A stretch of DNA of 51,306 nt from Oscillospiraceae bacterium (GTDB taxonomy: Bacteria > Bacillota > Clostridia > Oscillospirales > Ruminococcaceae): the NCBI GenBank assembly GCA_022766785.1, contig JALEOL010000047.1, positions 1 to 51,306 on the forward strand, written 5' to 3'. The notes beneath the pieces were generated by a model. It ran no database searches and was not told where the DNA came from. It saw nothing but the letters and a program-made list of their open reading frames with translations. The translations under genes were made by a program, and so were the position numbers. The stretch's first letter is position 1; each line of letters starts with the position of its first letter. Shown one piece after another: positions 1 to 7,665 of the stretch.

Positions 1-356
1 TCCAGCTCCCGTCTTGAGTCCATGTGCTGGCTCTTGAACTGACCGGAGATCACCCTGTCCTTGTCAACGATACGCTGCTTTATCACGGTGATGTTCTTCT
101 GGATAAGCTGAAGCTCCTTGTGCTGCTCGTCCAGCGGCATACTCACATAGCTGCCGTGAACCAGGTCAAGCAGCAGCTGCCGCTCCTCGCTCATCTCCAG
201 GGCTATCACGCCCTCCACCTGCTGCTTCAGATCCTCCAGCCTCGCGATAAGCTCGTTTCGCGCGAACAGAGCCTGCTGAAGCACCTCGAGATCCGCGTTA
301 CTCATGGCGTCCGTCTGCTTTTCATATTCCTGCAGCACCTCGTAGATCTGCGTCAT
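1..356 (-). CDS. Partial coiled-coil protein, 3' end beyond window
   Basis: This open frame on the minus strand starts with ATG at 356 and runs off the left edge, giving at least 118 residues. The visible part is almost entirely helical and charged, rich in Leu, Gln, Glu and Lys with heptad-like spacing (for example LQEYEKQTDAM and LIARLEDLKQQVEG). It has no signal peptide or membrane segment. The length and helical-hairpin look resemble small export chaperones such as FlgN, but no diagnostic motif is visible and no flagellar gene is nearby, so I do not assign a function. It starts 26 bp after the stop of the AraC-type gene on the same strand and may be co-transcribed with it. The ribosome site before the ATG is weak; an in-frame ATG at 308 is an alternative start. 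Confidence 0.6.
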   Translation of the reverse strand, partial: MTQIYEVLQEYEKQTDAMSNADLEVLQQALFARNELIARLEDLKQQVEGVIALEMSEERQLLLDLVHGSYVSMPLDEQHKELQLIQKNITVIKQRIVDKDRVISGQFKSQHMDSRREL

Positions 357-382
357 CTGTGATTTTTGATCCCGGGATCGTA

Positions 383-1228
383 TTATTCTGCTTTTACTAC
401 CGGTATCCAGATCTCGCAGTATTGCTTAGCCGGGTCATCGCACATTTCAGTGTACATCTCAATGTTGTAGTTTCCCGCCAGCTTGTAGTCCTTGCAGTTC
501 GGCAGCCACTCGCTCCATATCTTCGTGTTCACGTCCTGGAGCGTTTTGACGCTGCACGGGAATATTGCCCATGTCCCTGCCGGAATGACCCGGGTAACGC
601 AGCCCCCGGGGATCTCCGCGCAGGGGTCGTACACGTCCGCGATGAGGTAGTCGAACTCCATAGCGCTGCCGTTGTCCTTGGAGTCGATGCACACGCCGAA
701 CATCCCCTTGACCTTTTCTCCGCCGCCGTTCCTGAAATGCTCCTCCCAGAACTTCGGTATCTCCTGGTAAGAGGTCTCGGAGTTGAATTTCCTCGATACT
801 CCCATTACTGTGAACTGCGCCTTTTCTACTATTCTGTAATCCATCATACTGCCGCCCTCCAATGTCAGCCTGATCTTCAGCGGTGCGTAGCTTTTCAGCA
901 CCGCGCCCTTTTCCTTTGCAGCAGAGGGGGTGATCCCGTGAAACCGTGTGAAAGCCCTCGCGAAGCTGTCCGGGCTGTCGTAGCCGTACTTCACCGCCGC
1001 GTCTATCACCCGGATATCTCCCCGGGAAAGCTCCTGCGCCGCCAGCGTCAGCCGTCTTGCGCGTATGTACTCGCCGACGGTCATGCCGCACAGCACGCTG
1101 AATATCCGCTGGAAGTGGAACGCTGATACATAAGCCTGCGCCGCGATGTCCGCGATATCCAGTTCGCCGGCGAGATTGTCCTCGATATAGCGTATCGCGC
1201 TGCCTATGCCCTCTGCCCAGTTGTTCAT
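383..1228 (-). CDS. AraC-family regulator with GyrI-like effector domain
   Basis: This is a transcriptional activator or repressor of the Rob/SoxS type. The N-terminal 105 residues form two helix-turn-helix motifs of the AraC family, with the signature stretch ending in GYDSPDSFARAFTRFHG followed by TPSAA. From about residue 125 (MMDYRIVEKAQFTVMGVSRKF) to the end there is a GyrI-like effector-binding domain, which in relatives binds small hydrophobic ligands such as drugs. I chose ATG at 1228 because AAAGGG lies 8 nt upstream; the GTG at 1237 would sit on top of that site. A good promoter precedes it. The downstream coiled-coil gene may be in the same transcript. Its targets cannot be read from the window. 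Family call is firm; ligand unknown. Confidence 0.88.
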   Translation of the reverse strand: MNNWAEGIGSAIRYIEDNLAGELDIADIAAQAYVSAFHFQRIFSVLCGMTVGEYIRARRLTLAAQELSRGDIRVIDAAVKYGYDSPDSFARAFTRFHGITPSAAKEKGAVLKSYAPLKIRLTLEGGSMMDYRIVEKAQFTVMGVSRKFNSETSYQEIPKFWEEHFRNGGGEKVKGMFGVCIDSKDNGSAMEFDYLIADVYDPCAEIPGGCVTRVIPAGTWAIFPCSVKTLQDVNTKIWSEWLPNCKDYKLAGNYNIEMYTEMCDDPAKQYCEIWIPVVKAE

Positions 1229-1255
1229 GTGAGTCACCCTTTCTGCTGTAGGTAT

Positions 1256-1284
1256 ATTATATCACATTTCCGGAAAAATGTCAC
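1256..1284 (-). promoter_or_regulatory. Promoter of the AraC-type gene
   Basis: On the minus strand GTGACA (1279-1284) and TATAAT (1256-1261) are separated by exactly 17 bp, and the -10 is extended by TGA. It lies about 30 bp before the chosen ATG. Confidence 0.7.
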
Positions 1285-1332
1285 GACTTTCTGTGCGGTT
1301 TATTGCAGGGTGTATATTTAGGCTGAAATATG

Positions 1333-1364
1333 AAAAATGCGCCGGCATTTTTGTCGGCGCATTT
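1333..1364 (-). terminator. Intrinsic terminator of the Ig-like protein gene
   Basis: Inverted repeat AAATGCGCCG (1355-1364 and 1335-1344) on the minus strand, with the stem followed by a run of T. It lies 15 bp after the stop at 1379. Confidence 0.75.
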
Positions 1365-1378
1365 GTGTTATCAGTGGC

Positions 1379-2776
1379 TTACTTGATCGTCAGCTTGATG
1401 ATAAAGGTCTTCTTTCCGGAAGTTCCGGTGATGTATACCGTGCCTGCCTTTTTAGCTGTGACCTTGCCCTTGGTGGAGACGGTGGCAATATTCTTGTTGG
1501 AGGTCGTCCACTTTATTGTGCCGGTTAGCTCGCAGAGTGCCGCGGCGTTCAGGGTCTTGCCCTTTTTCAGCGACATGGAGATGTCGGGGTCGATCGCAGG
1601 AGTGGTTTTTATCTCGCCGGCATCATCGAACACGGCTTTGATCTTCATTACTTCCTTGTCGTACGGTGATATATACTTTGGATTTGAGATGTCTGATAAG
1701 TCGTAATTGGGGCAATTTGAAACGTCATAATAATAATAATATTCCCAGTGTGAAGAACGATTTAAAAAATCAAATGAATATACCAGATTTGTTGAGCTTT
1801 GACATAATGAACCGGTATTTTCAACTACAAGATAGTAGAGACCTTTTTTAACACTAAAAGTAATCGTACCATTATAATGTGAGTGACTTCTTAATTTATA
1901 ATAAAAATTATTATAATATATTATATCGCTATTTGTTTCTTTGATATTTTTATCGTAATTAGTTGAATTGCACTGATTTGTAGTGCTAGTATCTGTCCAG
2001 GATTTAACAAAGAGATAGTCATAGCCTACGCCACCGCTTTTAACCTCACCGCCGTAGGTAGACACGCCTGTGATATCCACCTGATCTTCAAAGTTCTTAT
2101 TATACAGCTTAACGCTTGCTTCACTCATTTCAGTGGAGAAATCTAACTTCAGCTCGCCGGATTTTCTCGCATTGAGAACATAAACCTGTTTTTCGCCTAT
2201 ATAGGAGTTCTTGACAGTAATTTCCTCGCCGGAGAAAAGCTGTTTTGCGTCGTCCTTTTCGCTTGCCGTGGTAGGGAATGTCAGCTTAATGCTGATCTTG
2301 CCTGAGCCTGAGGTGCATACATTGTCGTTGCCGTCGCGATGAGCGAATCTGACGTAATAAGTTCCTTTTGTTACGGAACAAACGGCTCTGGTAACTGATT
2401 TTCCTGAATTCTCGTTCCACTTAGCGTAACTATTATTGTTACCATTATATATCTCAAACCAACCGGTTTTGTAAGCACAATCTTTAAGGCTTATTTTTTC
2501 ACCATAGCTGTTTCTTACCTCAACAGCTGTATAATCCGCCTTTGCCGTAAGGTCAATTTTGATCACACCATCATGCTTTACAGAAACCTTATAAGTTGAC
2601 CAGTCGCCGTTCTTTGCCATTGTGGTTGAGTAGGTGGAGCCGCTTTTTACGGTCTTTGCGCTGTTCATCCAACGGTATGTCGCCGCGCCTGCTTTTACAT
2701 TGAAAACAGGGATCAGGGCGATAAGCATTGCCAGTGCCAGCAAAAGTGCTGGCAGTTTCTTCTTTGTTAGTGTCAT
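1379..2776 (-). CDS. Secreted protein with C-terminal bacterial Ig-like (Big_2) domain
   Basis: A 465-residue exported protein. The N terminus is a signal peptide: lysines (MTLTKKK), a hydrophobic core and an AGAA cleavage region near residue 32. The middle has two beta-rich stretches with the motifs GTYYVRF and GLYYLVVEN, which resemble bacterial pre-peptidase C-terminal domains. The last 75 residues (from MSLKKGKTLN, with IKWTTSNKNIATVSTKGKVTA) form a Big_2 Ig-like domain, often used in surface adhesins. No sortase motif or transmembrane anchor is visible, so it is probably released or loosely bound. The ATG at 2776 has GGGAGG 7 nt upstream; a longer frame starting at 2866 lacks a ribosome site. 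The stretch at about 1670-2030 is clearly more AT-rich than its flanks. Function unknown. Confidence 0.85.
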   Translation of the reverse strand: MTLTKKKLPALLLALAMLIALIPVFNVKAGAATYRWMNSAKTVKSGSTYSTTMAKNGDWSTYKVSVKHDGVIKIDLTAKADYTAVEVRNSYGEKISLKDCAYKTGWFEIYNGNNNSYAKWNENSGKSVTRAVCSVTKGTYYVRFAHRDGNDNVCTSGSGKISIKLTFPTTASEKDDAKQLFSGEEITVKNSYIGEKQVYVLNARKSGELKLDFSTEMSEASVKLYNKNFEDQVDITGVSTYGGEVKSGGVGYDYLFVKSWTDTSTTNQCNSTNYDKNIKETNSDIIYYNNFYYKLRSHSHYNGTITFSVKKGLYYLVVENTGSLCQSSTNLVYSFDFLNRSSHWEYYYYYDVSNCPNYDLSDISNPKYISPYDKEVMKIKAVFDDAGEIKTTPAIDPDISMSLKKGKTLNAAALCELTGTIKWTTSNKNIATVSTKGKVTAKKAGTVYITGTSGKKTFIIKLTIK

Positions 2777-2821
2777 ATGTTTTCCTCCCAAACAATATTT
2801 GTAGAGATGATCTACCATTAA

Positions 2822-2830
2822 ATTATAACA
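2822..2830 (-). promoter_or_regulatory. Extended -10 promoter of the Ig-like protein gene
   Basis: TGTTATAAT on the minus strand (hexamer 2822-2827, preceded by TGT), about 45 bp before the start. No good -35 is seen at the right distance. Confidence 0.5.
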
Positions 2831-2856
2831 TAACAAAAAAGATAATTCTATTGGCA

Positions 2857-2881
2857 ATATATACATATATATATATATATA
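2857..2881. repeat. Simple (TA)n dinucleotide run
   Basis: About 25 bp of nearly pure alternating TA with one C interruption, upstream of the predicted promoter of the Ig-like gene. Such tracts are flexible and can change length by slippage. Confidence 0.85.
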
Positions 2882-2952
2882 CGGGTTTGGATAGAATGCA
2901 CAAAATATTAAAATGCAATGGTCTTATTAAAGAGTATATTATAATGTAAATG

Positions 2953-2984
2953 AAAAAACAAGCCAGGTTCATCGCCTGACTTGT
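2953..2984 (-). terminator. Intrinsic terminator of the HtrA gene
   Basis: Stem ACAAGTCAGG / CCTGGCTTGT with one G-T pair and a 7-nt loop, followed on the minus strand by six T residues. It lies 19 bp after the stop at 3003. Confidence 0.85.
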
Positions 2985-3002
2985 TCTGTATTTGATAAGC
3001 TT

Positions 3003-4331
3003 TTATTTTCCGCTGTATTCCGAGAGAACGATGTCAAACTTTACGGTCTTGTCCCTGCCGCGGCTGTCTGTTCTGACAACGGTGACTGTTACCGTATCGC
3101 CGGGCTTCATGTCCTTGATGACCTCGGATACCTCGTCCACCGAGCGAACCTCTGTGCCGTTTATCGCTGTGATAGTATCGCCCACAACAAGCTCACTGTC
3201 TGCGATCGCGAGGGTCTGGTCAATGTCGGTGACAAGAAGTCCGGGGGTCATTCCCTGGATAGCGCCCAGGTAGTCGCTCACCTGAATGCAGGTTATGCCG
3301 AGTATCGGTCTGCCGGAAACATAGCCCTTTGTGATGAGGTCGCTTATCACTGCCTTTGCGTCATTTATCGTAATGGCAAAGCCCAGGTTCTCCGCGTTGT
3401 CGTTTATCAGCTTCATGTTTACAACGCCGACTACCTCGCCGTACATGTTGAACATGCCGCCGCCGGAGTTGCCGCTGTTTATCGCAGTATCGGTCTGTAT
3501 CGCGGATATGCTGTTGTCGTCGTATACCTGGCGGTCAAGTCCGGATACAACGCCCTTTGAAACGGAGGTCTCAAGACCCAGGGGGTTGCCTATTACCACA
3601 ACGTCGTCGCCCAAGCTCAGCTCGTCGGAGTTGCCCAGCTTTGCGGCGGTAAGACCGGTTGCGTCTATCTTCAGCACCGCAAGATCCGTGTCGGTATCCG
3701 AGCCGAGAAGCTCAGCAACGTATTTGTTGGAGACAACGTCGCCGGTCTCCGGGTCGGTGGTGTTTACGTTCACCTCGAGCTTTGACACGGGGTAACTATC
3801 GTTCTCGGCAACATGCGCGTTGGTGATTATATATCCGTCCTGGGAGATCACGATGCCGCTTCCGGCGCCGTAAAGAGTCTCCTGACCGCGGTAGGTCACA
3901 TAGACCTCAATGTATACGATAGAGTCCTTGACCGCCTTGACAAGATCCCTTGTGTAGGCGTAGGTGCCGTCGCTGTTGTATTCGACATTGCCGGAGACGG
4001 TGTGACTGCTCACGCCTGCCTGAATGGAGTCGATGACCTCCTGCGCGTCACTGGAAAGGCTGCTGTTGTCCTCGGTGCTTTCGGAGGCGTTTGAGGTGGC
4101 GGAAGTGGTGGTGCCGCCGCTTATCATTTCCATAGCCTTGTTTGCGGCGAACGCTCCGCCGAAGCCCATGCCGCCGCACAGCACAGCCACCGCCGCGATG
4201 AGAGCAACGACCTTTCCGGTCTTGTGGGTGTTGGGCTTTTTCGGGGGCTGGGGTTCGGTGGGGTAATTCCCCTGGAACTGGGTGTATTGTGTATCCTGAC
4301 GGTTCATGCCGTTATTGTTGTAGTCATACAT
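3003..4331 (-). CDS. htrA: HtrA/DegP-type membrane serine protease with PDZ domain
   Basis: A quality-control protease acting outside the membrane on misfolded proteins. Its 442 residues comprise a polar Gln/Asn/Pro-rich cytoplasmic tail (1-40), one transmembrane segment (about 41-63), a Ser/Thr-rich linker, a trypsin-like domain (about 125-335) and one PDZ domain (about 340-435). The catalytic triad is visible: His173 in TNAHVAE, Asp216 in TDTDLAVL and Ser289 in INSGNSGGG. Length and order match Gram-positive HtrA proteins with one PDZ domain. The ATG has AAAGGA 9 nt upstream. It is transcribed alone: a promoter-like -10 lies upstream and a terminator follows. No two-component system is next to it. 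Confidence 0.95.
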   Translation of the reverse strand: MYDYNNNGMNRQDTQYTQFQGNYPTEPQPPKKPNTHKTGKVVALIAAVAVLCGGMGFGGAFAANKAMEMISGGTTTSATSNASESTEDNSSLSSDAQEVIDSIQAGVSSHTVSGNVEYNSDGTYAYTRDLVKAVKDSIVYIEVYVTYRGQETLYGAGSGIVISQDGYIITNAHVAENDSYPVSKLEVNVNTTDPETGDVVSNKYVAELLGSDTDTDLAVLKIDATGLTAAKLGNSDELSLGDDVVVIGNPLGLETSVSKGVVSGLDRQVYDDNSISAIQTDTAINSGNSGGGMFNMYGEVVGVVNMKLINDNAENLGFAITINDAKAVISDLITKGYVSGRPILGITCIQVSDYLGAIQGMTPGLLVTDIDQTLAIADSELVVGDTITAINGTEVRSVDEVSEVIKDMKPGDTVTVTVVRTDSRGRDKTVKFDIVLSEYSGK

Positions 4332-4392
4332 GATAATTCATCCTTTCACCGGTCAGCGGTTTTACGGTTCAATTTTCCTTTGCTGTGATTAC

Positions 4393-4400
4393 AGTATAAC
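4393..4400 (-). promoter_or_regulatory. Probable extended -10 promoter of htrA
   Basis: Minus-strand TATACT (4393-4398) preceded by TGT, about 60 bp before the htrA ATG. No convincing -35 is present, so it would rely on the extended -10. Confidence 0.45.
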
Positions 4401-4489
4401 AACCCATTGTGTTCATCAGGTGAAACAAATTTGAATAAACAATTAAATAAAGCTGAACAAATTTTAAATCCGCATTTCGAATTAAACTA

Positions 4490-5887
4490 TCACCCCATGC
4501 TTGCCGGAGCTTCGCCCATTGAGGGAGCCTCCTGCCCTTTGACAGCACGGTCGGCGGCGAGGGCTATCGCGCATTCCAGGCGCTTTTTCTGCATTTCGCA
4601 GGCGAGCTTGTAGGGCTTTTTCACGTCGCCCTCGTAGATGAAGCTGTTGGCGTTGCAGCCGCCGGAGCAGAAGAACTTCGCCCAGCAGTTACGGCAGCCC
4701 TCCTTGCTGTAAACGTGGACTTTTGAGAAATAGGTCTTGATGTCGTCGTTAAAGGTACCATCATAGAGGTTGCCCATTTTCCACTGCTCTATACCAACGA
4801 ACTGGTGGCAGGGGTAGATATCGCCGTGGGGTTCTACAGCAACATAGTCGTTGCCGCAGCCGCAGCCGCGCAGCCGCTTGATAGCGCAGGGGCCGGCGTT
4901 CAGATCCACCATGAAGTGGAAGAAGTTGAACTTGTCCTCGGTGCGGTGAGCCATGACGTCGCACAGCCTGTCGTATTCCGAGAACACCCGGGGCAGATCC
5001 TCCTCGTTGATAGCGTAGGGCATGGAGGGGTCTGTCACCACCGGCTCGGCGGAAAGCTGCACAAATCCCATATCGCGCATTGCAAGGATATCCTCGGTGA
5101 AATCAAGATTGTACTTCGTGAAGGTCGCGCGGACATAGTAGTCCTTGTCGCCGCGGCTGTTCACCAGCTTCTGGAACTTCGGCACGATTATGTCAAAGCA
5201 GCTCTTGCCGTTAATCGTCTTGCGGATACGGTCGGTGACTTCCTTTCTTCCGTCAAGGGACAACACGCAGTTGCTCATTTCGCGGTTAATGTACTCGATC
5301 TTCTCGTCGTCAAGCAGAATGCCGTTTGTGGTTATTGTGAAGCGGAAGTGCTTCCCGTGCTGCTTTTCAATGGAGCGCGCGTATTCCACGGTCTGAACCA
5401 CGGTATCCCACGCCATGAGCGGCTCGCCGCCGAAGAAATCCAGCTCCAGCTGCTCGCGGTTGGCGGAGCGCTCGATGAGGAAATCGATAGCCTTTCTGCC
5501 GGTCTCCGGGGTCATGATGCAGCGCTCGCCGCCGAAATCGCCGGTCTGTGCGAAGCAGTATTCGCAGCGCAGGTTGCAGTCGTGGGATACGTTGAGGCAC
5601 ATAGACTTCACCGGGGATTTCACCATTGTGTCGCTGTATTTCTCGTAATCGTCCTCCGCAAACAGCGAGCCGTCCTTGTAAAGCTGATAAAGCTCGGAGT
5701 ACGCCTCTCTGACCTCTGCGGCGGAGTAATTCGTCAGTTTTCCCGGGAGGTCTGCCGGCATTTCCTCGCTCATGGGTGCGCTGATATAGTCCAGCATATC
5801 ATAAGCGCAGTCGTCGGGGAGGTGCACAGCGCCGCTGTTCACGTCAAGAACTATATTGTAGCCAAGCTGTTTGAACTTGTGTATCAT
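4490..5887 (-). CDS. scfB: SCIFF peptide maturase, radical SAM thioether-forming enzyme
   Basis: This enzyme crosslinks cysteine sulfurs of the SCIFF precursor to backbone carbons (sactipeptide-type thioether chemistry) in the cytoplasm. The 465-residue protein has an N-terminal leader-recognition-like region (1-95), the radical SAM cluster motif Cys104-x3-Cys108-x2-Cys111 (DCNLRCEYC), the core barrel (FFGGEPLM is also seen), and a C-terminal SPASM-type region rich in cysteine (RGCGCGNDY, DIYPCHQF, CRNCWAKFFCSGGC) that holds auxiliary iron-sulfur clusters. AAAGG lies 10 nt before the ATG. Directly upstream is scfA; a hairpin terminator separates the two, so the maturase would be made at lower level than the peptide. 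Family assignment is strong because peptide and enzyme occur together. Confidence 0.96.
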   Translation of the reverse strand: MIHKFKQLGYNIVLDVNSGAVHLPDDCAYDMLDYISAPMSEEMPADLPGKLTNYSAAEVREAYSELYQLYKDGSLFAEDDYEKYSDTMVKSPVKSMCLNVSHDCNLRCEYCFAQTGDFGGERCIMTPETGRKAIDFLIERSANREQLELDFFGGEPLMAWDTVVQTVEYARSIEKQHGKHFRFTITTNGILLDDEKIEYINREMSNCVLSLDGRKEVTDRIRKTINGKSCFDIIVPKFQKLVNSRGDKDYYVRATFTKYNLDFTEDILAMRDMGFVQLSAEPVVTDPSMPYAINEEDLPRVFSEYDRLCDVMAHRTEDKFNFFHFMVDLNAGPCAIKRLRGCGCGNDYVAVEPHGDIYPCHQFVGIEQWKMGNLYDGTFNDDIKTYFSKVHVYSKEGCRNCWAKFFCSGGCNANSFIYEGDVKKPYKLACEMQKKRLECAIALAADRAVKGQEAPSMGEAPASMG

Positions 5888-5929
5888 TGGTTTTTCGCCT
5901 TTCTTCTATATATAAATCTATAGTTTCTC

Positions 5930-5956
5930 AAAAAAACAGGGCGGAATACTCCGCCC
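5930..5956 (-). terminator. Terminator/attenuator between scfA and scfB
   Basis: Perfect 7-bp stem GGGCGGA / TCCGCCC with a 4-nt loop, followed one base later by seven T residues on the minus strand. It sits 22 bp after the scfA stop. Partial read-through would supply scfB, because no separate promoter is seen in the 90-bp gap. Confidence 0.85.
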
Positions 5957-5978
5957 GAGTTGTCTGGTGTAATCTGAA

Positions 5979-6122
5979 TTACTTTGCAGACTCGCATTTC
6001 TGGTTTGCAACTGTGCAGGAGGTCTTGCATGCAGACTGGCAGGAGCTCTGGCACTTGCCGCAGCCGCCCTTTACAGCGGAAGCCTTCAGGTTAGCCTTGT
6101 TGATGGTTGTGATGTGCTTCAA
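5979..6122 (-). CDS. scfA: SCIFF ribosomally made peptide precursor (six Cys in 47 residues)
   Basis: A 47-residue precursor of the 'six cysteines in forty-five' family, modified by the neighbouring radical SAM enzyme. It reads MKHITTINKANLK..., then a GG and a Cys-rich core with cysteines at 21, 24, 28, 32, 36 and 43, including SCQSACKTSC, the hallmark of the family. The start must be TTG at 6122: an AGGTG ribosome site lies 6 nt upstream and the KHITTIN leader begins right after it; no ATG is present. An in-frame GTG at 6131 overlaps that ribosome site. Its own consensus-like promoter and terminator frame it, so it is a strongly expressed short transcript. The biological role of mature SCIFF is not settled. 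Confidence 0.95.
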   Translation of the reverse strand: MKHITTINKANLKASAVKGGCGKCQSSCQSACKTSCTVANQKCESAK

Positions 6123-6174
6123 ATCAGACACCTCTTTCGTGAAGTATTACAGGTCATGCCTGCTATCAAATACT

Positions 6175-6203
6175 AGTATACCATATCCCGGCGGATTTTT
6201 CAA
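6175..6203 (-). promoter_or_regulatory. Promoter of scfA
   Basis: TTGAAA (6198-6203) and TATACT (6175-6180) on the minus strand with a 17-bp spacer ending in TGG (extended -10). The leader is about 45 nt. Confidence 0.85.
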
Positions 6204-6232
6204 GTAGCATTGTGAGTTTTTTTCGGGAATTT

Positions 6233-6271
6233 TGTCATATCCTGTCCCGGGACTGTTTCTACGGTGTGACA
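6233..6271. promoter_or_regulatory. Nested palindrome in the scfA/EAL-HDOD divergent spacer
   Basis: TTGTCA (6233-6238) and TGACAA (6266-6271) flank the perfect 10-bp palindrome GTCCCGGGAC (6244-6253). It lies between two divergent promoters and has no coding frame. It could be an operator, but no known site matches it. Confidence 0.3.
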
Positions 6272-6340
6272 AATATACCGGCGAAACATTGTGCAATATT
6301 CCCAAAAAAACGAAAATTTCCGTTTTGCATTTTTCTACTC

Positions 6341-6369
6341 TTGAAAAAGTCCGCGAAATACTGTATAAT
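6341..6369 (+). promoter_or_regulatory. Promoter of the EAL-HDOD operon
   Basis: TTGAAA (6341-6346), a 17-bp spacer and TATAAT (6364-6369). The leader before the ATG at 6426 is about 50 nt. Confidence 0.85.
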
Positions 6370-6425
6370 TATAATCGGATAACAGCGGAGCGCAGCAGCC
6401 TTTGCGCACAGAGAGGGGAATCTGT

Positions 6426-7640
6426 ATGGACGTGTACATGGCGCGTCAGCCTATATTTGACACGGATAATCACGTTTATGGCTACGAGCTGCTTTACCGC
6501 AGCAACGGTAAGCAGAATGTATATAACGGACTTGACGGGGACGCTTCCACCGCCGATGTAGTTACTAATGCCTTTTTCGGGCTGAATATTTCTGACATTA
6601 TCGGAAAAAACAAGGCGTTCATCAATTTCACGTCCAATCTGCTCAAGCGCGGCGTGCCCAAGATGATAGCTCCGGAGCTTGTCGTGGTGGAAGTCCTTGA
6701 AAACCTCATGATGGACGAAGAGCTGCTGGGCGCATGTCAGGAGCTTAAAGAGCGCGGCTACACCATTGCCCTGGACGATTTTGAATACAACAACAGCTAC
6801 AGCGAGCTTTTCGAGCTGGGCGACATTGTAAAGATAGACTTCCGCACACCGCAGAGATCCATTGAGGAGACTGCGTACATCTGCCGCTACTGCAACAAGC
6901 TGCTGCTGGCGGAGAAGATAGAGAGCCAGGAGGAGTTCGAGTGGGCGAAGAAGCTGGGGTGCAGCTTCATGCAGGGGTATTACTTCGCAAAGCCCACGAT
7001 AATGTCCCACAACAGCATAACGCCGCTGCCGGTCAACTTTATGAGGGTGATGCAGCTTGTTTCCCAGCCCGAGCCGGAATTCAGCGACATCGTTGACGTT
7101 ATCTCCTGCGACACCGCCATGTGTCAGCGGCTGCTGCGGCTGATAAACTCCGTCTATTTCGGGGTGCGCAACCGGGTAAGCTCTATCAGCCAGGCGCTGG
7201 TGATACTGGGGCTGGATTACCTGCGGGAGTGGATATACCTCATGGGAATGCAGCGCATCACCCACAGCGACAACGTGGAGCTTATGCGCGTGTCCTGCCT
7301 GCTGGCGAAGTTCTGCAAGCAGCTTGCGCTGATGATACCCGAGGCTGCTGCGGAATCCGACTCGTTCTATCTTATGGGGCTGCTTTCAATGGTGACCTAC
7401 AGCGGCGAGCGCGCTCTGGCGCAGGCGCTGGAGGAATTTCCGCTGACGCCGGAGATAAAGAACGGACTTATGGGCAGGGGCGGAGTATACAGCGATGTGT
7501 TCGACCTCGCCTACAGCTATGAAAAGGCGGACTGGGCGACGGTGGACGGCTATGTTGCGAAATATCATCTGGACAGCTCACGGGTCGCGGAGACCTTTGT
7601 TCAGTGTGTGAAAGAGGCGGAGCAGATACGCATGATGTGA
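6426..7640 (+). CDS. EAL plus HDOD signalling protein (YuxH-like)
   Basis: A 404-residue cytoplasmic protein with an N-terminal EAL-type domain (about 1-200) and a C-terminal HDOD domain (about 205-390). The EAL motif is ELL in GYELLYR, and the metal-site loop reads LDDFEYNNSY instead of the DDFGTG of active c-di-GMP phosphodiesterases. The domain is therefore probably degenerate and may bind rather than cleave the nucleotide. HDOD parts include SCDTAMCQRLLRLINSVYFG. The ATG at 6426 has AGGGGA 6 nt upstream; the frame is open to 6402 but without a ribosome site. Proteins of this layout are usually signalling or stress adaptors. It heads a run of three closely spaced genes (gaps 25 and 9 bp). 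Confidence 0.92.
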   Translation: MDVYMARQPIFDTDNHVYGYELLYRSNGKQNVYNGLDGDASTADVVTNAFFGLNISDIIGKNKAFINFTSNLLKRGVPKMIAPELVVVEVLENLMMDEELLGACQELKERGYTIALDDFEYNNSYSELFELGDIVKIDFRTPQRSIEETAYICRYCNKLLLAEKIESQEEFEWAKKLGCSFMQGYYFAKPTIMSHNSITPLPVNFMRVMQLVSQPEPEFSDIVDVISCDTAMCQRLLRLINSVYFGVRNRVSSISQALVILGLDYLREWIYLMGMQRITHSDNVELMRVSCLLAKFCKQLALMIPEAAAESDSFYLMGLLSMVTYSGERALAQALEEFPLTPEIKNGLMGRGGVYSDVFDLAYSYEKADWATVDGYVAKYHLDSSRVAETFVQCVKEAEQIRMM

Positions 7641-7665
7641 TCTTCGCCGGTAAAGAGGGACAGAT

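Noticed and set aside
359-1126. Long open frame on the plus strand opposite the AraC-type gene
   Set aside because: It is a shadow of the real gene: no domain, no ribosome site, and the minus frame has a full AraC/GyrI protein. The same holds for long antisense frames over scfB, metK, glyS and the pyruvyl transferase.
6426-7640. Active c-di-GMP phosphodiesterase
   Set aside because: The metal-binding DDFGTG-type motif is replaced by DDFEYN, so catalysis is doubtful.
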